A program made the translations under genes and the position numbers. A stretch of 64,000 nucleotides of DNA from Marinobacter salinexigens (GTDB lineage: Bacteria > Pseudomonadota > Gammaproteobacteria > Pseudomonadales > Oleiphilaceae): positions 310,001 to 374,000 of the forward strand of contig NZ_VTUU01000004.1 in assembly GCF_008370345.1 (NCBI RefSeq), written 5' to 3'. Numbering within the stretch: the first letter of the stretch is position 1; the number at the start of each line of letters is the position of its first letter. Under the pieces are notes generated by a model that saw nothing but the letters and a program-made list of their open reading frames with translations, made no database searches and had not been told where the DNA came from. This document shows, piece after piece, positions 35,636-44,972 of the stretch.

Positions 35636-36596
35636 GTTCAGCCCCTCCATGATCACCAAGCCGGACATTGACGGTTTCCGCGATTTCATCTCTGTCGGGT
35701 AGTGGGATATTCAGTGATCTGGCAACCTGTTTGTTCACTTCAACTTTATAGCTCTCAGGATAGGACGGAGCGGGCAGTTTCCCATCGCTGAAATAGGTGT
35801 TGATAAAGCGGGCAGCAAGGTTTGCCATAACCGGAAAAGGGGCGTAACTGGATGCCAGGGAACCGGCTTTGACGTAAGCCTGGCTCGGACCAATGACGAT
35901 TCGGTTACGGCGGTACGAGGTGAGGAGAATGTGCTTGATGGTCCTCGGGTTGTAAATCAGATCATCGGATGCGGCCAGCAGAAAGTCACCGTACCCCAGG
36001 GCTCGGACCAGGGTGGGGATCAGATCGTCGTTGCCGTCTACCAGAAACAGGCGCGCTTCCAGCCCGTAATCTGGTAGCTGCTCAATAAGTGGGTCATAGA
36101 GCTTTGCGCTGGAAGACGTCGCCATCAGGGCGATCTTGGTCGCCTGCGGCAGAATACTCTTTCCGGTCAGTGCCTGTCGCAGCAGGGGGACATCGTAAAG
36201 TACCGCGCTGATCTGGCCAGGAGAGCGTTCCGCATAGCTCTGAACCAGGTCCTTTTCCACCAGCATGGCGAGAATTGGAATCTTTCTGTTTGCCTGCCAG
36301 ACGCGGGTGAATGCGGAAGGGCCGATGGCTATGACGGGAGCATCCTGAATGGCTGGCAGTCTGTCATCACTGACGGGCAACAGAACGATGTGTTCATCGA
36401 ATTGGGCCTTGAGCAGTTGCGTCAGATGTTGGTCCAGGCCGGTATTGCCGGAACCTGCAATATAAACGGTTCGCACCGAGCCATCGCTGGCGATGGTATT
36501 GCTCGCGAACAGAATGGTACAGACGGTAAGGAGGATCCGTAGCGCGGACCTCAGTCTGCAAGACGCTGTCTCTGGAATGCTAATCCTTTTATGCAT
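35628..36596 (-). CDS. Periplasmic ABC-type binding protein (ABC_sub_bind/PF04392-like)
   Basis: 322 residues with a signal peptide (hydrophobic region about 15-36, ending near ASDG). Two alpha/beta lobes with AVLYDVPLLRQALTGKSILP and KIALMATSSSAKLYDPLIEQ fit the PF04392-type binding protein, which often stands alone next to sensor kinases and TonB receptors and not with a permease. No permease or ATPase lies nearby, so it more likely supports sensing than transport. Ligand unknown. Confidence 0.8.
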   Translation of the reverse strand: MHKRISIPETASCRLRSALRILLTVCTILFASNTIASDGSVRTVYIAGSGNTGLDQHLTQLLKAQFDEHIVLLPVSDDRLPAIQDAPVIAIGPSAFTRVWQANRKIPILAMLVEKDLVQSYAERSPGQISAVLYDVPLLRQALTGKSILPQATKIALMATSSSAKLYDPLIEQLPDYGLEARLFLVDGNDDLIPTLVRALGYGDFLLAASDDLIYNPRTIKHILLTSYRRNRIVIGPSQAYVKAGSLASSYAPFPVMANLAARFINTYFSDGKLPAPSYPESYKVEVNKQVARSLNIPLPDRDEIAETVNVRLGDHGGAEHE

Positions 36597-36637
36597 AGTG
36601 CCGGCGGCTCGTGCTATCCATGTCTGGCTTAAAACAA

Positions 36638-38782
36638 TTAAAAACGGAGGCCTGCTTCAATATAGGCCAGGTTCGGGTCTTCGATATAGTTATCGTCGGA
36701 CATCCAGGGATCGTGATTCAGGTAATGTTGAACTGTCAGAGCGATTTCGTAACTGATATTGCTCAGGTCGACCCGGCGCGCGAGCCGGAAATCCGCTCTT
36801 TCGAAGCGGGTATCCCTGATTTCATTGGTCCAGTAATAGGCAACTGAGGAGGTTAAATCAAACGGCCAGTCCTGGATCCAGGCAACACTTCCGGAGTTCC
36901 TGGCAGACAAACGACCCAACAGATCAACCGCCCGTTGCTGCTTGTCAGCCGGGAGGGCGTCAGGATCTCCGGTATATCGGCCATCCTGCTCAAGGTAACC
37001 CCAGGTAGTCCGAAGTACCGTTCCGGAGAAGTCGAGAGATGCCTCTATTTCTACCCCCTCCTGGTCAAGCGCAACGTTATTTGCGATGTACCATTCCTGA
37101 GCGTTGATCACCCCGCTGATCATGTCACGCAACTGATCATTGAAGTAACGAACTTCTACCGACAGCAAGGCGTTGTGGATGGGGTACTGCCCGAAATAGC
37201 TGATCTCACGTGAGGTGATCCACTCTTCGTCGAGGTGTTCGCCGTAGGTGGACGTGTCCTGGTCGATGATATCTTCAACGTAGATCGGAACGTTTTCCAA
37301 TGCTTCGAAAGGGGGTTGAACGTTGTAGGGGCGATAGGCCCAGTCCGGATCCTGCTCGAACGCATCGGGTGTCCGCACTGCCCGGGAGAAAACGAAGCGC
37401 AGGGCATGGTTTTCATTAAGAATGAAGTTGGTTGCGGCCCGGGGGGAAAAATAGGTATCAGACGTGGTGGTCGTCTTTTCAAGGTTCCCGCCCAGGTTAA
37501 AGGTTACCCATGGCTGTGGTGAATACTCCAGATTGGCGAACAGTCGCGATTGATAGTTTGAGCCACTCCCGTTGAACAGAGTCTCTGAGCGATAGGCATT
37601 TTTCAGGTAGCCGAGTCCCGAAACGAGCTTCAGATCTTCGCTGAAGATGAGCGTATCCTGCAATTCGAATTCCTGCCGGGATTCCTCGGAATTCCTGTTA
37701 AGGTCCGCAATAAACGGCCCCTGATCCGTAGGGAAGGCCGGGAAACTGTCCGGTAGCAGGGCGTTGACGAATTCCGGTGGCGCTGTGACAGTCCAGTGCT
37801 GACGGCGTTCCTGGTTCTGATAGCTCGCCTGCAGGTGATAGAAGTGCCGTTCCGATGTGGCGCCATCAAAGCGGAGCTGCAGGTAGTAATCATTGATCAG
37901 AATATCCGGGGCGGTGGACGCATCCGGATCGGTCCAGGATGACGCATCCTCTTCGTTAACGCCTTCGAGCACGCCCGCTCGTATGTCCAGCGAATGTCGG
38001 CCATCGAGTTGCAGGGTGCTGTCGAAATTGAAATTGTTGACGTCGTCGCCGTCATGGGAGGGGCGGGCGCCGTTGTCCTGGGCATCAAACCCGTTCGATT
38101 TACGTTTTTCATAGGACAGCCGCCAACTGCCGTCTGCTGACGTATCACCGACAGACGTAAATGCCCGCAGATGCCCCAGCGCCCCGGCAGATGTATAGGC
38201 TTCAACCCCGGCAGTGTCCTGTGGCGAGAGGGTGATGATGTTGATCGTGCCAAGAAAGGCATTGATACCGTAGGCTGCGGAGTTGGGCCCTCGGCTGATT
38301 TCGATGCGCTCTATGTTATCCAGCGCAACGGGCATAGCAATCCAGTCGACATCGGCAAGGCTGATACGGTAGGCGGTGCGCCCATCAATCTGTACCTGCA
38401 GGCGCCGTTGTTCGTATTGAGACGTGCCGTGATAGCTGGCCACCGGGTTGGTGCTTCCATAGTGGCCTACTACCATCCCTGGAACGAGCCTGAAGGCCTC
38501 AACCAGGTTCATTACTCCCAGGCTTCTGAGCATATCGCCGGTGAGAATCGTCGTTGTGCCGGGCACTTTCAGTTTGGACTGGCGAAGGCGCGTTGTGGTC
38601 AACACTTCCGGCATTTCAAACTGTTCGCCGTCCATACTGAATGTTTCAGTGGAAACATCCGGATAATCCGATTGCCCATAGGACGACACCGGTATCGAAA
38701 ACACCAGCGCCGCCGAAATAGGGAAGCGGATCAGGTCAGAAACGGACACCAGCCTCAACAAACATCTGATTCTGATCATCAA
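36638..38782 (-). CDS. TonB-dependent outer-membrane receptor, copy A
   Basis: 714 residues. Signal peptide (about 14-36), then a plug domain (about 55-175: LKVPGTTTILTGDMLRSLGVMNLVEAFRLVPGMV in part, and RIEISRGPNSAAYGINAFLG, the hallmark of the plug). A 22-strand barrel ends with aromatic Phe (GLRF). It is a close duplicate of copy B upstream; the predicted start lies inside the end of copy B, an overlap of about 47 nt. Ligand unknown; no siderophore genes nearby. Cotranscription with the binding protein and hybrid kinase downstream is likely. Confidence 0.9.
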   Translation of the reverse strand: MMIRIRCLLRLVSVSDLIRFPISAALVFSIPVSSYGQSDYPDVSTETFSMDGEQFEMPEVLTTTRLRQSKLKVPGTTTILTGDMLRSLGVMNLVEAFRLVPGMVVGHYGSTNPVASYHGTSQYEQRRLQVQIDGRTAYRISLADVDWIAMPVALDNIERIEISRGPNSAAYGINAFLGTINIITLSPQDTAGVEAYTSAGALGHLRAFTSVGDTSADGSWRLSYEKRKSNGFDAQDNGARPSHDGDDVNNFNFDSTLQLDGRHSLDIRAGVLEGVNEEDASSWTDPDASTAPDILINDYYLQLRFDGATSERHFYHLQASYQNQERRQHWTVTAPPEFVNALLPDSFPAFPTDQGPFIADLNRNSEESRQEFELQDTLIFSEDLKLVSGLGYLKNAYRSETLFNGSGSNYQSRLFANLEYSPQPWVTFNLGGNLEKTTTTSDTYFSPRAATNFILNENHALRFVFSRAVRTPDAFEQDPDWAYRPYNVQPPFEALENVPIYVEDIIDQDTSTYGEHLDEEWITSREISYFGQYPIHNALLSVEVRYFNDQLRDMISGVINAQEWYIANNVALDQEGVEIEASLDFSGTVLRTTWGYLEQDGRYTGDPDALPADKQQRAVDLLGRLSARNSGSVAWIQDWPFDLTSSVAYYWTNEIRDTRFERADFRLARRVDLSNISYEIALTVQHYLNHDPWMSDDNYIEDPNLAYIEAGLRF

Positions 38783-40907
38783 TGCGGTTATCCGGGCTCA
38801 TCCAAGGTTTGGGGTTAAGGTAGTGCTGGATGGTCAATGCCAGTACATAGCTATAATCGGACATATCTACCCGACGTGCCAATCGGAAATCCGCCCTTTC
38901 AAAGCGCGTGTCTCGCACTTCGTTGGTCCAGTAGTAGGCAGCAGAAGAGGTCAACTCAAGCGGCCAGTCCTGAATCCAGGCAACGCTGCCTGAATTGCGG
39001 GCAGAAAGGCGGCCCAGAAGATCCACGGCTCTACTTTGCTCGCGGGCGGGCAGCGACGGGTCGCCGATGTACCAGGCATCCTGTTCAAGATAACCATAGC
39101 TGACACGGAACTGGGTTCCGGAGAACTCAAGGGAGGTTTCGAGTTCTACGCCTTCCTGCTCCAGATTCACGTTGTTATCAATGTACCACTCTTCTTCATT
39201 GAGAACGCCACTGATCATGTCATGCATGTAATCGTTGAAATAGCGCACCTCCACCGACAACAGCGCCCTGTCCATATGAAATTGGCCGAAGTAGCTGATT
39301 TCACGAGAGGTGATCCATTCCTCTTCCAGATTCTGTCCGTAAGTCGACGTGGTCGGATCCAGCAGATCGCCGATGACGAAGCGATAGCCTTCGAGTGCTT
39401 CAAATGGTGCCTGTACATTGGATGGCAGGTATGACCAGTCCGGATCCTGCTCAAACGCATCAGGGGTTCTTACGGCCCTTGAAAATACGAATCGCAGTGC
39501 GTGGTTGTCATTGAAAATAAAGTTGGTCGCGGCCCTCGGTGAGAAGTAGGTTTCCCGAGTGGTGGTGGTGCGTTCCCAGTTGCCGCCGAGGTTGAACGTT
39601 ACCCAGCGCAGAGGGCTATATTCAACATTGGCGAACAGCCGTGACTGGTAATTGTCGCCGCGACCATTAAAAAAGGTCTCGGAGACATAAGTATCCTTGC
39701 GGTAACCAAGGCCAGACACCAGTTTCAGGTTCTCGTTGAAGATGAGGGTGTCCTGGAGTTCGAATTCCTGCCGTGCTTCCTCGGCATCTTCGTTGAAATC
39801 GGCAATGAATGGGCCCTGGTCCGTTGGGAAGGGCGTGTTACCGGCTGGCAGCAGGGCATTGATGTCTTCAGCTGAGATTTCTGCCGTCCAACTCTGGCGC
39901 CGTTTCTGTTTCTGGTAGCTCGCTTGCAGATAATAAAAGTGGGAGTCCGAAGTGGATCCGTCAAAGCGAACCTGGAGGTAATAATCCCGCATAAAAATAT
40001 CCGGGTCTGTGGTTGCTCCAAACTTCCCCGACTTTTCGCGGTCTTCTTCATTGACGCCGTCCAGGACACCCGCCCGGATATCAAAAGAATGCCGGTTATC
40101 TACCCGGAAAATACTGTCAAAGTTGAAGTTGTTGACATCATGGCCGTCATGGAAGGGAATTTCCTCGCCGCCATCGATCTGGGAATCGAAACCGTTGGAC
40201 TTGCGCTTCTCATAGGACAACCGCCAGCTTTTATCTGCATCTGAAGTGCCGACAGATGTGAAGGTGCGAAGATGCCCCCTGGAGCCCGCTGCGGCATAGG
40301 CTTCTGCGCCAGCGGTATCCTGAGGCGAACGGGTGATAATATTGATACTGCCGAGGAAAGCGTTGATGCCGTAGGCCGCCGAGTTGGGCCCGCGGCTGAT
40401 TTCAATGCGTTCGATGTTCTCCATGGCGACCGGCATGGCCAGCCACTCAACATCGGAAAGGCTTATACGGTATGCGGTGCGACCATCGATTTGTACCTGC
40501 AGGCGCCGCTGTTCGTACTGAGATGTGCCATGATAACTGGTAACCGGATTTGTACTGCCGTAGTGGCCTACCACCATACCGGGAACCAGTCGGGACGCCT
40601 CAACCAGATTCATGACGCCAAGGTTTCGTAGCATATCGCCGGTGAGAATGGTGGTGGTACCGGGAACACGGAGTTTCGACTGTCTCAGGCGGGTCGTGGT
40701 CAGTACCTCAGGCATCTCGAACTGTTCGCCGTCCAGGGAAAGAAGTTCGGATGAAAAGTCAGTGGATTCTGACTGACCATAGGTAAGTGTCGGTGCCAGT
40801 GAGGCCAGCGCTACAGCGATGGTGAGCGGTCGCAAATAGTCAGCGCGTGATGATGCACGTGTGATTCCGGTCGAAACTCTCATGGGGGTCGTTTTATAAT
40901 CTGCCAA
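38736..40907 (-). CDS. TonB-dependent outer-membrane receptor, copy B
   Basis: 723 residues with signal peptide (about 20-44), plug domain with the same LRVPGTTTILTGDM and RIEISRGPNSAAYGINAFLG motifs as copy A, and a barrel ending VRF. The two copies agree along their whole length, including the rare SMDGEQFEMPEVLTTTRLRQSK-type start of the mature protein, so they arose by tandem duplication. Differences concentrate in extracellular loop regions (for example the GEEIPFHDG and EKSGKFGATTD insertions). First gene of the leftward cluster. Confidence 0.9.
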   Translation of the reverse strand: MADYKTTPMRVSTGITRASSRADYLRPLTIAVALASLAPTLTYGQSESTDFSSELLSLDGEQFEMPEVLTTTRLRQSKLRVPGTTTILTGDMLRNLGVMNLVEASRLVPGMVVGHYGSTNPVTSYHGTSQYEQRRLQVQIDGRTAYRISLSDVEWLAMPVAMENIERIEISRGPNSAAYGINAFLGSINIITRSPQDTAGAEAYAAAGSRGHLRTFTSVGTSDADKSWRLSYEKRKSNGFDSQIDGGEEIPFHDGHDVNNFNFDSIFRVDNRHSFDIRAGVLDGVNEEDREKSGKFGATTDPDIFMRDYYLQVRFDGSTSDSHFYYLQASYQKQKRRQSWTAEISAEDINALLPAGNTPFPTDQGPFIADFNEDAEEARQEFELQDTLIFNENLKLVSGLGYRKDTYVSETFFNGRGDNYQSRLFANVEYSPLRWVTFNLGGNWERTTTTRETYFSPRAATNFIFNDNHALRFVFSRAVRTPDAFEQDPDWSYLPSNVQAPFEALEGYRFVIGDLLDPTTSTYGQNLEEEWITSREISYFGQFHMDRALLSVEVRYFNDYMHDMISGVLNEEEWYIDNNVNLEQEGVELETSLEFSGTQFRVSYGYLEQDAWYIGDPSLPAREQSRAVDLLGRLSARNSGSVAWIQDWPLELTSSAAYYWTNEVRDTRFERADFRLARRVDMSDYSYVLALTIQHYLNPKPWMSPDNRIDDQNQMFVEAGVRF

Positions 40908-41017
40908 GCTATTTGAAGAATAACGTTATGTGTTTTTCTACCTACCTATCGTAGGGAACTACAGACCGTTTGTCTCTCTAAAATGTAATCATTCTGGTAG
41001 TGGGGAGTGACAGCTTA

Positions 41018-41674
41018 ATGAATTGTTGGGAAACCCTGGGTATTGAACCGACCAGCGATCGTCGGCAAATCCAGCAGGCATACGAACAACAGCTAAAATT
41101 TGCGACAGGCGATGACGCGGATAAGCTTTTACAAGCCTATCGGGAAGCCACTGGAGAAGCGCCGGCGGCTGTGCCGGAGCGAACGACATCCGAACCAGGA
41201 GCATCCCGTCCTGCACCGACAGAATCGCGTGTTGCTGAACCCGGTGAGCCGCTTGGTGCAAACGAAGGTCAGGTTGTTCGGGAAGTTGTTATACAGGTAA
41301 AAGCTCTCCTGAATGATTCCCGTCGAAGTGCTGACGCCGGTATCTGGGAAGCAATTCTGTGTGAGCCGCCGGCCGATAAGCCGGCGATTCGCGGTGAGAT
41401 CGCCCGGCTACTCGAGCCGCAGGTTCGTCCGATGGCTGAAAACGGAAGCCTGGCGGCACCGGTTGCCCAGTTCCTGGGGCAATGGTTTGACTGGCCGGGA
41501 CTCGAGGCCCAGCCCGAGCCTGAACACTTCCGCAATTTCCCGGAACCTGAAGATGCCGCCCGGGCCGAGGACGAGCAGTCCCCGCAAATGGTGAACTTCT
41601 GGCCGGCGGTCATCGGCTGGATTGTCGCCCTAGCGGTTCTCGCCATGTTCTTCAGCGGAATGGGTGGAGGCTGA
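41018..41674 (+). CDS. J-domain-like protein with C-terminal membrane anchor
   Basis: 218 residues. The N-terminus (MNCWETLGIEPTSDRRQIQQAYEQQLK) follows the J-domain helix I-II pattern, but the HPD motif that stimulates DnaK is absent (replaced by FATGDDADKLLQA). A low-complexity Pro/Ala/Glu linker follows, then a helical domain and one C-terminal transmembrane helix (about 197-214). It may be an inactive J-like tether. ATG 41018 follows GGGGAG. The 3' end overlaps the convergent transporter gene by 45 nt. Confidence 0.65.
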   Translation: MNCWETLGIEPTSDRRQIQQAYEQQLKFATGDDADKLLQAYREATGEAPAAVPERTTSEPGASRPAPTESRVAEPGEPLGANEGQVVREVVIQVKALLNDSRRSADAGIWEAILCEPPADKPAIRGEIARLLEPQVRPMAENGSLAAPVAQFLGQWFDWPGLEAQPEPEHFRNFPEPEDAARAEDEQSPQMVNFWPAVIGWIVALAVLAMFFSGMGGG

Positions 41675-42667
41675 GTCACTTTTCAGCGATTCTTCCTCCT
41701 CGATCATGGCCTGGTATTTCCGGGCCAGAACCGCTCCGACAATGACCTGGATCTGGTTGTAGCACATGATCGGGAGTACGATCATGCCAAACCCAGGGTG
41801 GCCGGAGAACAGCACCTTGGCCATGGGGAGCCCCGAGGCCAGACTTTTCTTCGAGCCGCAAAAAACCACGGCTGCTTCATCTTTCAGGTCAAACCCGAAA
41901 CGCCGGACCATAACCCGGGCCACCCACATAAACAGTGCGAGCAAGCCAAAGCACAGCAACACGGCGAAGACGATGGCCTGAACCGGAAGATTCTGCCACA
42001 GTCCGCTTGCGACCGAATGGGAGAACGCCGAGTAGACGATCAGCCAGATAACGCATTGATCGTAGCGGGCCATCAGTCGTTCATTTCTTGCCAGGAAACC
42101 TCCCAGCCAGGGGCGAAGTGCGTGGCCAACGGCAAACGGCAGGAGCAGTTGAAGAACGATATCTTTCAGAGCCTCCGCAACTGGAAACTCGCCTGTCCCC
42201 GAGGTGCTGACGACTAACAGCAGAAGGAAAGGCGTCAGCATCATGCCGAATACATTGGATGCCGCAGCGCTACAGATGGCTGCCGGGACGTTTCCCTTCG
42301 CCATGGCGGTATAGGCAATGGATGAGGACACGGCCGATGGCAATACCCCCAGATAGAGAAATCCCAGCCCGAGATCCTTCGGCATCCAGGACGGTACAAT
42401 GTCAGAAAGTCCGTTAATCGGGAGCACCGCGAGCGGGAAAAATACGAAGGTGAGGGCAGTGATCAGAATGTGCAGGCGCCAATGGGTGGCACCAGCGACA
42501 ATCTGCTCCCGGGACAAAGCCGCGCCGTGGAAAAAGAACAGCAGCGCAACCGCGACGGTTCCTGCGCTTGCCAGAAGATCCGCTGCCGCGCCCTTCACAG
42601 GAACGAATGACGCAAGAACAATGGCTCCCAGTAGTAGCAGAGTGAAGGTGTCAATCCGGAACTTCAT
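41630..42667 (-). CDS. SBF-like bile acid:sodium symporter family protein
   Basis: 345 residues with about ten hydrophobic segments and the SBF-like (PF13593) pattern: ADLLASAGTVAVALLFFFHGAALSR near the N-terminus, and AAVVFCGSKKSLASGLPMAKVLF near residue 290. These are putative Na+-coupled importers of organic acids. The start overlaps the stop of the GntR-type regulator by 4 nt, so the two form an operon and the regulator probably controls this transporter. The C-terminal tail is acidic/polar. Confidence 0.87.
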   Translation of the reverse strand: MKFRIDTFTLLLLGAIVLASFVPVKGAAADLLASAGTVAVALLFFFHGAALSREQIVAGATHWRLHILITALTFVFFPLAVLPINGLSDIVPSWMPKDLGLGFLYLGVLPSAVSSSIAYTAMAKGNVPAAICSAAASNVFGMMLTPFLLLLVVSTSGTGEFPVAEALKDIVLQLLLPFAVGHALRPWLGGFLARNERLMARYDQCVIWLIVYSAFSHSVASGLWQNLPVQAIVFAVLLCFGLLALFMWVARVMVRRFGFDLKDEAAVVFCGSKKSLASGLPMAKVLFSGHPGFGMIVLPIMCYNQIQVIVGAVLARKYQAMIEEEESLKSDSASTHSAEEHGENR

Positions 42668-43344
42668 GAAGAAGACTCGTCTCTTAATGCATTGAGGCTG
42701 GGCGTGAGCAGGGCGCAGGCCAGTTGCTCGGCCTTGGCGACATCGCGCCGGCGGATGGCCGCCAGCAGAAGTTCGTGGTCTTCCTGTGATGGTTCGGGCA
42801 AATCCGGCCGGGTTTCAGTCTGTTCAATGGTTTGGCTAACGGCATGGGAAAAGTAGTTATACAGTTCCGTCAGTGCGTCGTTGTGGGCTGCGCTAACAAC
42901 CGCATGGTGAAATTGTTCGTCGCGATGTATCCGTTCTGGTAAGTCTCTGCCAGCGTTGGCCCGGGCGTCGAGCGCCTCAGACATAACCCGGACATCGTCA
43001 TCGGTCCGCCGTGTGGCGGCCAGGCGGGCAGCCTGTACTTCAAGCATCAGGCGTACCTCAATCTGTTCCGCCAGACGCGTTCTGGAGATGCGGCGCAGGG
43101 TTTCACCGGCGTCCTGAGTGGCACGAACGTAGGTGCCATCACCTTGTCTGGTTTCCAGCATGCCCACGTGGACCAGAACCCGGACAGCCTCACGTACGGT
43201 ATTCCTGCCAACACCCAGGGCATCGGCAAGTTCGGCTTCAACCGGCAATTTGGTGCCGACGCTCCATTGTTGGTTTTCGATGGCCTGGCGGAGGCTGTCG
43301 ATGGCATTTTCGACCAGCGACCCTTTGCGAATCGGTTGAAGCAT
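42664..43344 (-). CDS. FadR-subfamily GntR transcriptional regulator
   Basis: 226 residues. The N-terminal winged helix (about 10-75) has VGTKLPVEAELADALGVGRNTVREAVRVL. The FCD-type helical effector domain has the metal-site residues Asp/His of the family (RDEQFHHAVVSAAHND, later HDELLLAAIRRRD-like). Upstream, the direct repeat ATAATCC (around 43346-43370) could be its operator. AAGGA lies before the ATG. Co-operonic with the SBF-like transporter. Confidence 0.88.
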   Translation of the reverse strand: MLQPIRKGSLVENAIDSLRQAIENQQWSVGTKLPVEAELADALGVGRNTVREAVRVLVHVGMLETRQGDGTYVRATQDAGETLRRISRTRLAEQIEVRLMLEVQAARLAATRRTDDDVRVMSEALDARANAGRDLPERIHRDEQFHHAVVSAAHNDALTELYNYFSHAVSQTIEQTETRPDLPEPSQEDHELLLAAIRRRDVAKAEQLACALLTPSLNALRDESSS

Positions 43345-43398
43345 AAGATGATAATCCTTTGAGCATATAATCCAATCATCCTATGAATAACCGCGTGC

Positions 43399-43418
43399 TT
43401 CAACCCCTTCGGGTTGAA
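43399..43418. terminator. Hairpin with TTCG loop between the monooxygenase and GntR operons
   Basis: TTCAACCC and GGGTTGAA form a perfect 8-bp stem around CTTC, with a stable C(TTCG)G apex. It lies just after the monooxygenase stop on the minus strand. There is no T-run, so termination is likely but not certain. Confidence 0.45.
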
Positions 43419-43427
43419 TCAATGAGT

Positions 43428-44915
43428 TCAGGTGGGTTTTGCGGGATATATAAACTGATAGTCTGCCGTGTCTACGCGCCGGGTAGATGCTCTGTAGGTA
43501 AAGGTAAAACCGGGCCAGTTCACGGTATTCCGGCCATTCTTGTCTAGATACCAGGAGCTGCAGCCAGCTTCCCAGACACTGTTGTGTAGCCCGCCCTGAA
43601 TGACGTCAGAGAAGCGATCCTGCCGATCCTGTCGCACATCCATGGCTGAGCCCGGATATTTACTCAGGGCCCTTAGGGCGTCGACGATGTAACTGAACTG
43701 GGATTCCAGCATATAGATAATCGAGTTGTGAGCGAGGTTGGTATTCGGACCATAAAGCATGAAGAGGTTCGGGAAGCCGCTGACGGAAATGCCCCGGAAG
43801 GCAGAGGCGCCATCTTTCCAGGCATCGTTAAGAGTCTGCCCGGCTCGGCCGGTGATACGGATAGGTGAGAGGAACTCCGTTGCTCTGAAACCTGTACCGA
43901 AAATAATGGCGTCTGCCAGGTAGTGCTGACCGTCGTTGGTCACGATGCCATCCTGATCGATGTGGTCGATGCTGTCTGTCACCAGGTTCAGGTTTGGACG
44001 GTTGATAGCGGGGTACCAATCGTTGGAAATCAGAATGCGTTTGCAGCCGATCTGGTAGTTCGGAATGATATTTTTCAGTTTTTCCGGATCGGAGATGTGT
44101 TTGCGGGCTTCTTTCTTTGCCTGGTACGCAAACAGTTCCAGCAATTTGTTGAAACGGGTGAAGGCAAGCGCACGGCTTTCATTTTTCCAGTAGATAAAGG
44201 CGCGATAGGCCCTGTCCCAAACAGGCACAGATTTGAACAGCGTTTGTTCCAGGGAAGTGAATGGTCGGTCTGGTTTGGGCAGAACCCAGGCGGCTGATCG
44301 CTGAAAAAGGCTCAGGGACTTTACCTGTCTGGCAATTTCAGGAACAAACTGAATCGCGCTGGCTCCGGTTCCGATCACGGCGACCCGTTTGTTGGACAGG
44401 TCATAATCGTGGTCCCAGCGCGCCGAATGAAACACGGTGCCTTCGAATTGATCCATCCCGGGAATGTCGGGGGTGGCTGGCTGGTTGAGCTGCCCGGTTG
44501 CAGTAATCAGTACGTTCGCATCCAGTGCGTCGCCGTTGGTCAGAGTAATTGCCCAGATGTTCCGGGCATCATTAAACCGGGCTTCCTGTACTTCTGCGCC
44601 CAGCCGGATATGTCTGGCGAGGTCGTATTTTTCGACGCAATGGTCCATATACCCGAGTATTTCGGATTGCGGGCCGAACTTGCGTGACCAATCGTGTTTC
44701 GGTTCGAAGGAGTAGGAATAGAGGTGCGACTGAACATCACAGGCTGCGCCGGGATAGGTGTTGTCCCGCCATGTGCCGCCAACCCGAGAAGCTTTTTCCA
44801 GAAGGGTAATGTTGGTGAAGCCGGCTTTTTTGAGCTGAATGGCCATTCCAAGGCCGCCAAAGCCAGTTCCGATAATGACGACCGACAGAGAGTGGTCGGT
44901 TGGGGTGTGGGTCAT
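43428..44915 (-). CDS. Flavin-binding monooxygenase, Baeyer-Villiger type
   Basis: 495 residues. FAD Rossmann motif IIGTGFGGLGMAIQL (about 14-28), the class B fingerprint FEGTVFHSARWDHD (about 152-165, matching FxGxxxHxxxW[DP]) and a second Rossmann motif VIGTGASAIQFVP for NADPH. Enzymes of this type insert oxygen next to a ketone; the physiological substrate cannot be predicted. It is a single leftward gene between fabH and the GntR operon. Confidence 0.9.
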   Translation of the reverse strand: MTHTPTDHSLSVVIIGTGFGGLGMAIQLKKAGFTNITLLEKASRVGGTWRDNTYPGAACDVQSHLYSYSFEPKHDWSRKFGPQSEILGYMDHCVEKYDLARHIRLGAEVQEARFNDARNIWAITLTNGDALDANVLITATGQLNQPATPDIPGMDQFEGTVFHSARWDHDYDLSNKRVAVIGTGASAIQFVPEIARQVKSLSLFQRSAAWVLPKPDRPFTSLEQTLFKSVPVWDRAYRAFIYWKNESRALAFTRFNKLLELFAYQAKKEARKHISDPEKLKNIIPNYQIGCKRILISNDWYPAINRPNLNLVTDSIDHIDQDGIVTNDGQHYLADAIIFGTGFRATEFLSPIRITGRAGQTLNDAWKDGASAFRGISVSGFPNLFMLYGPNTNLAHNSIIYMLESQFSYIVDALRALSKYPGSAMDVRQDRQDRFSDVIQGGLHNSVWEAGCSSWYLDKNGRNTVNWPGFTFTYRASTRRVDTADYQFIYPAKPT

Positions 44916-44972
44916 GCGCAGGATCCGTCAGTTATTGTTTTTTGAACGACGGATCCAACTATATTACAGGGT

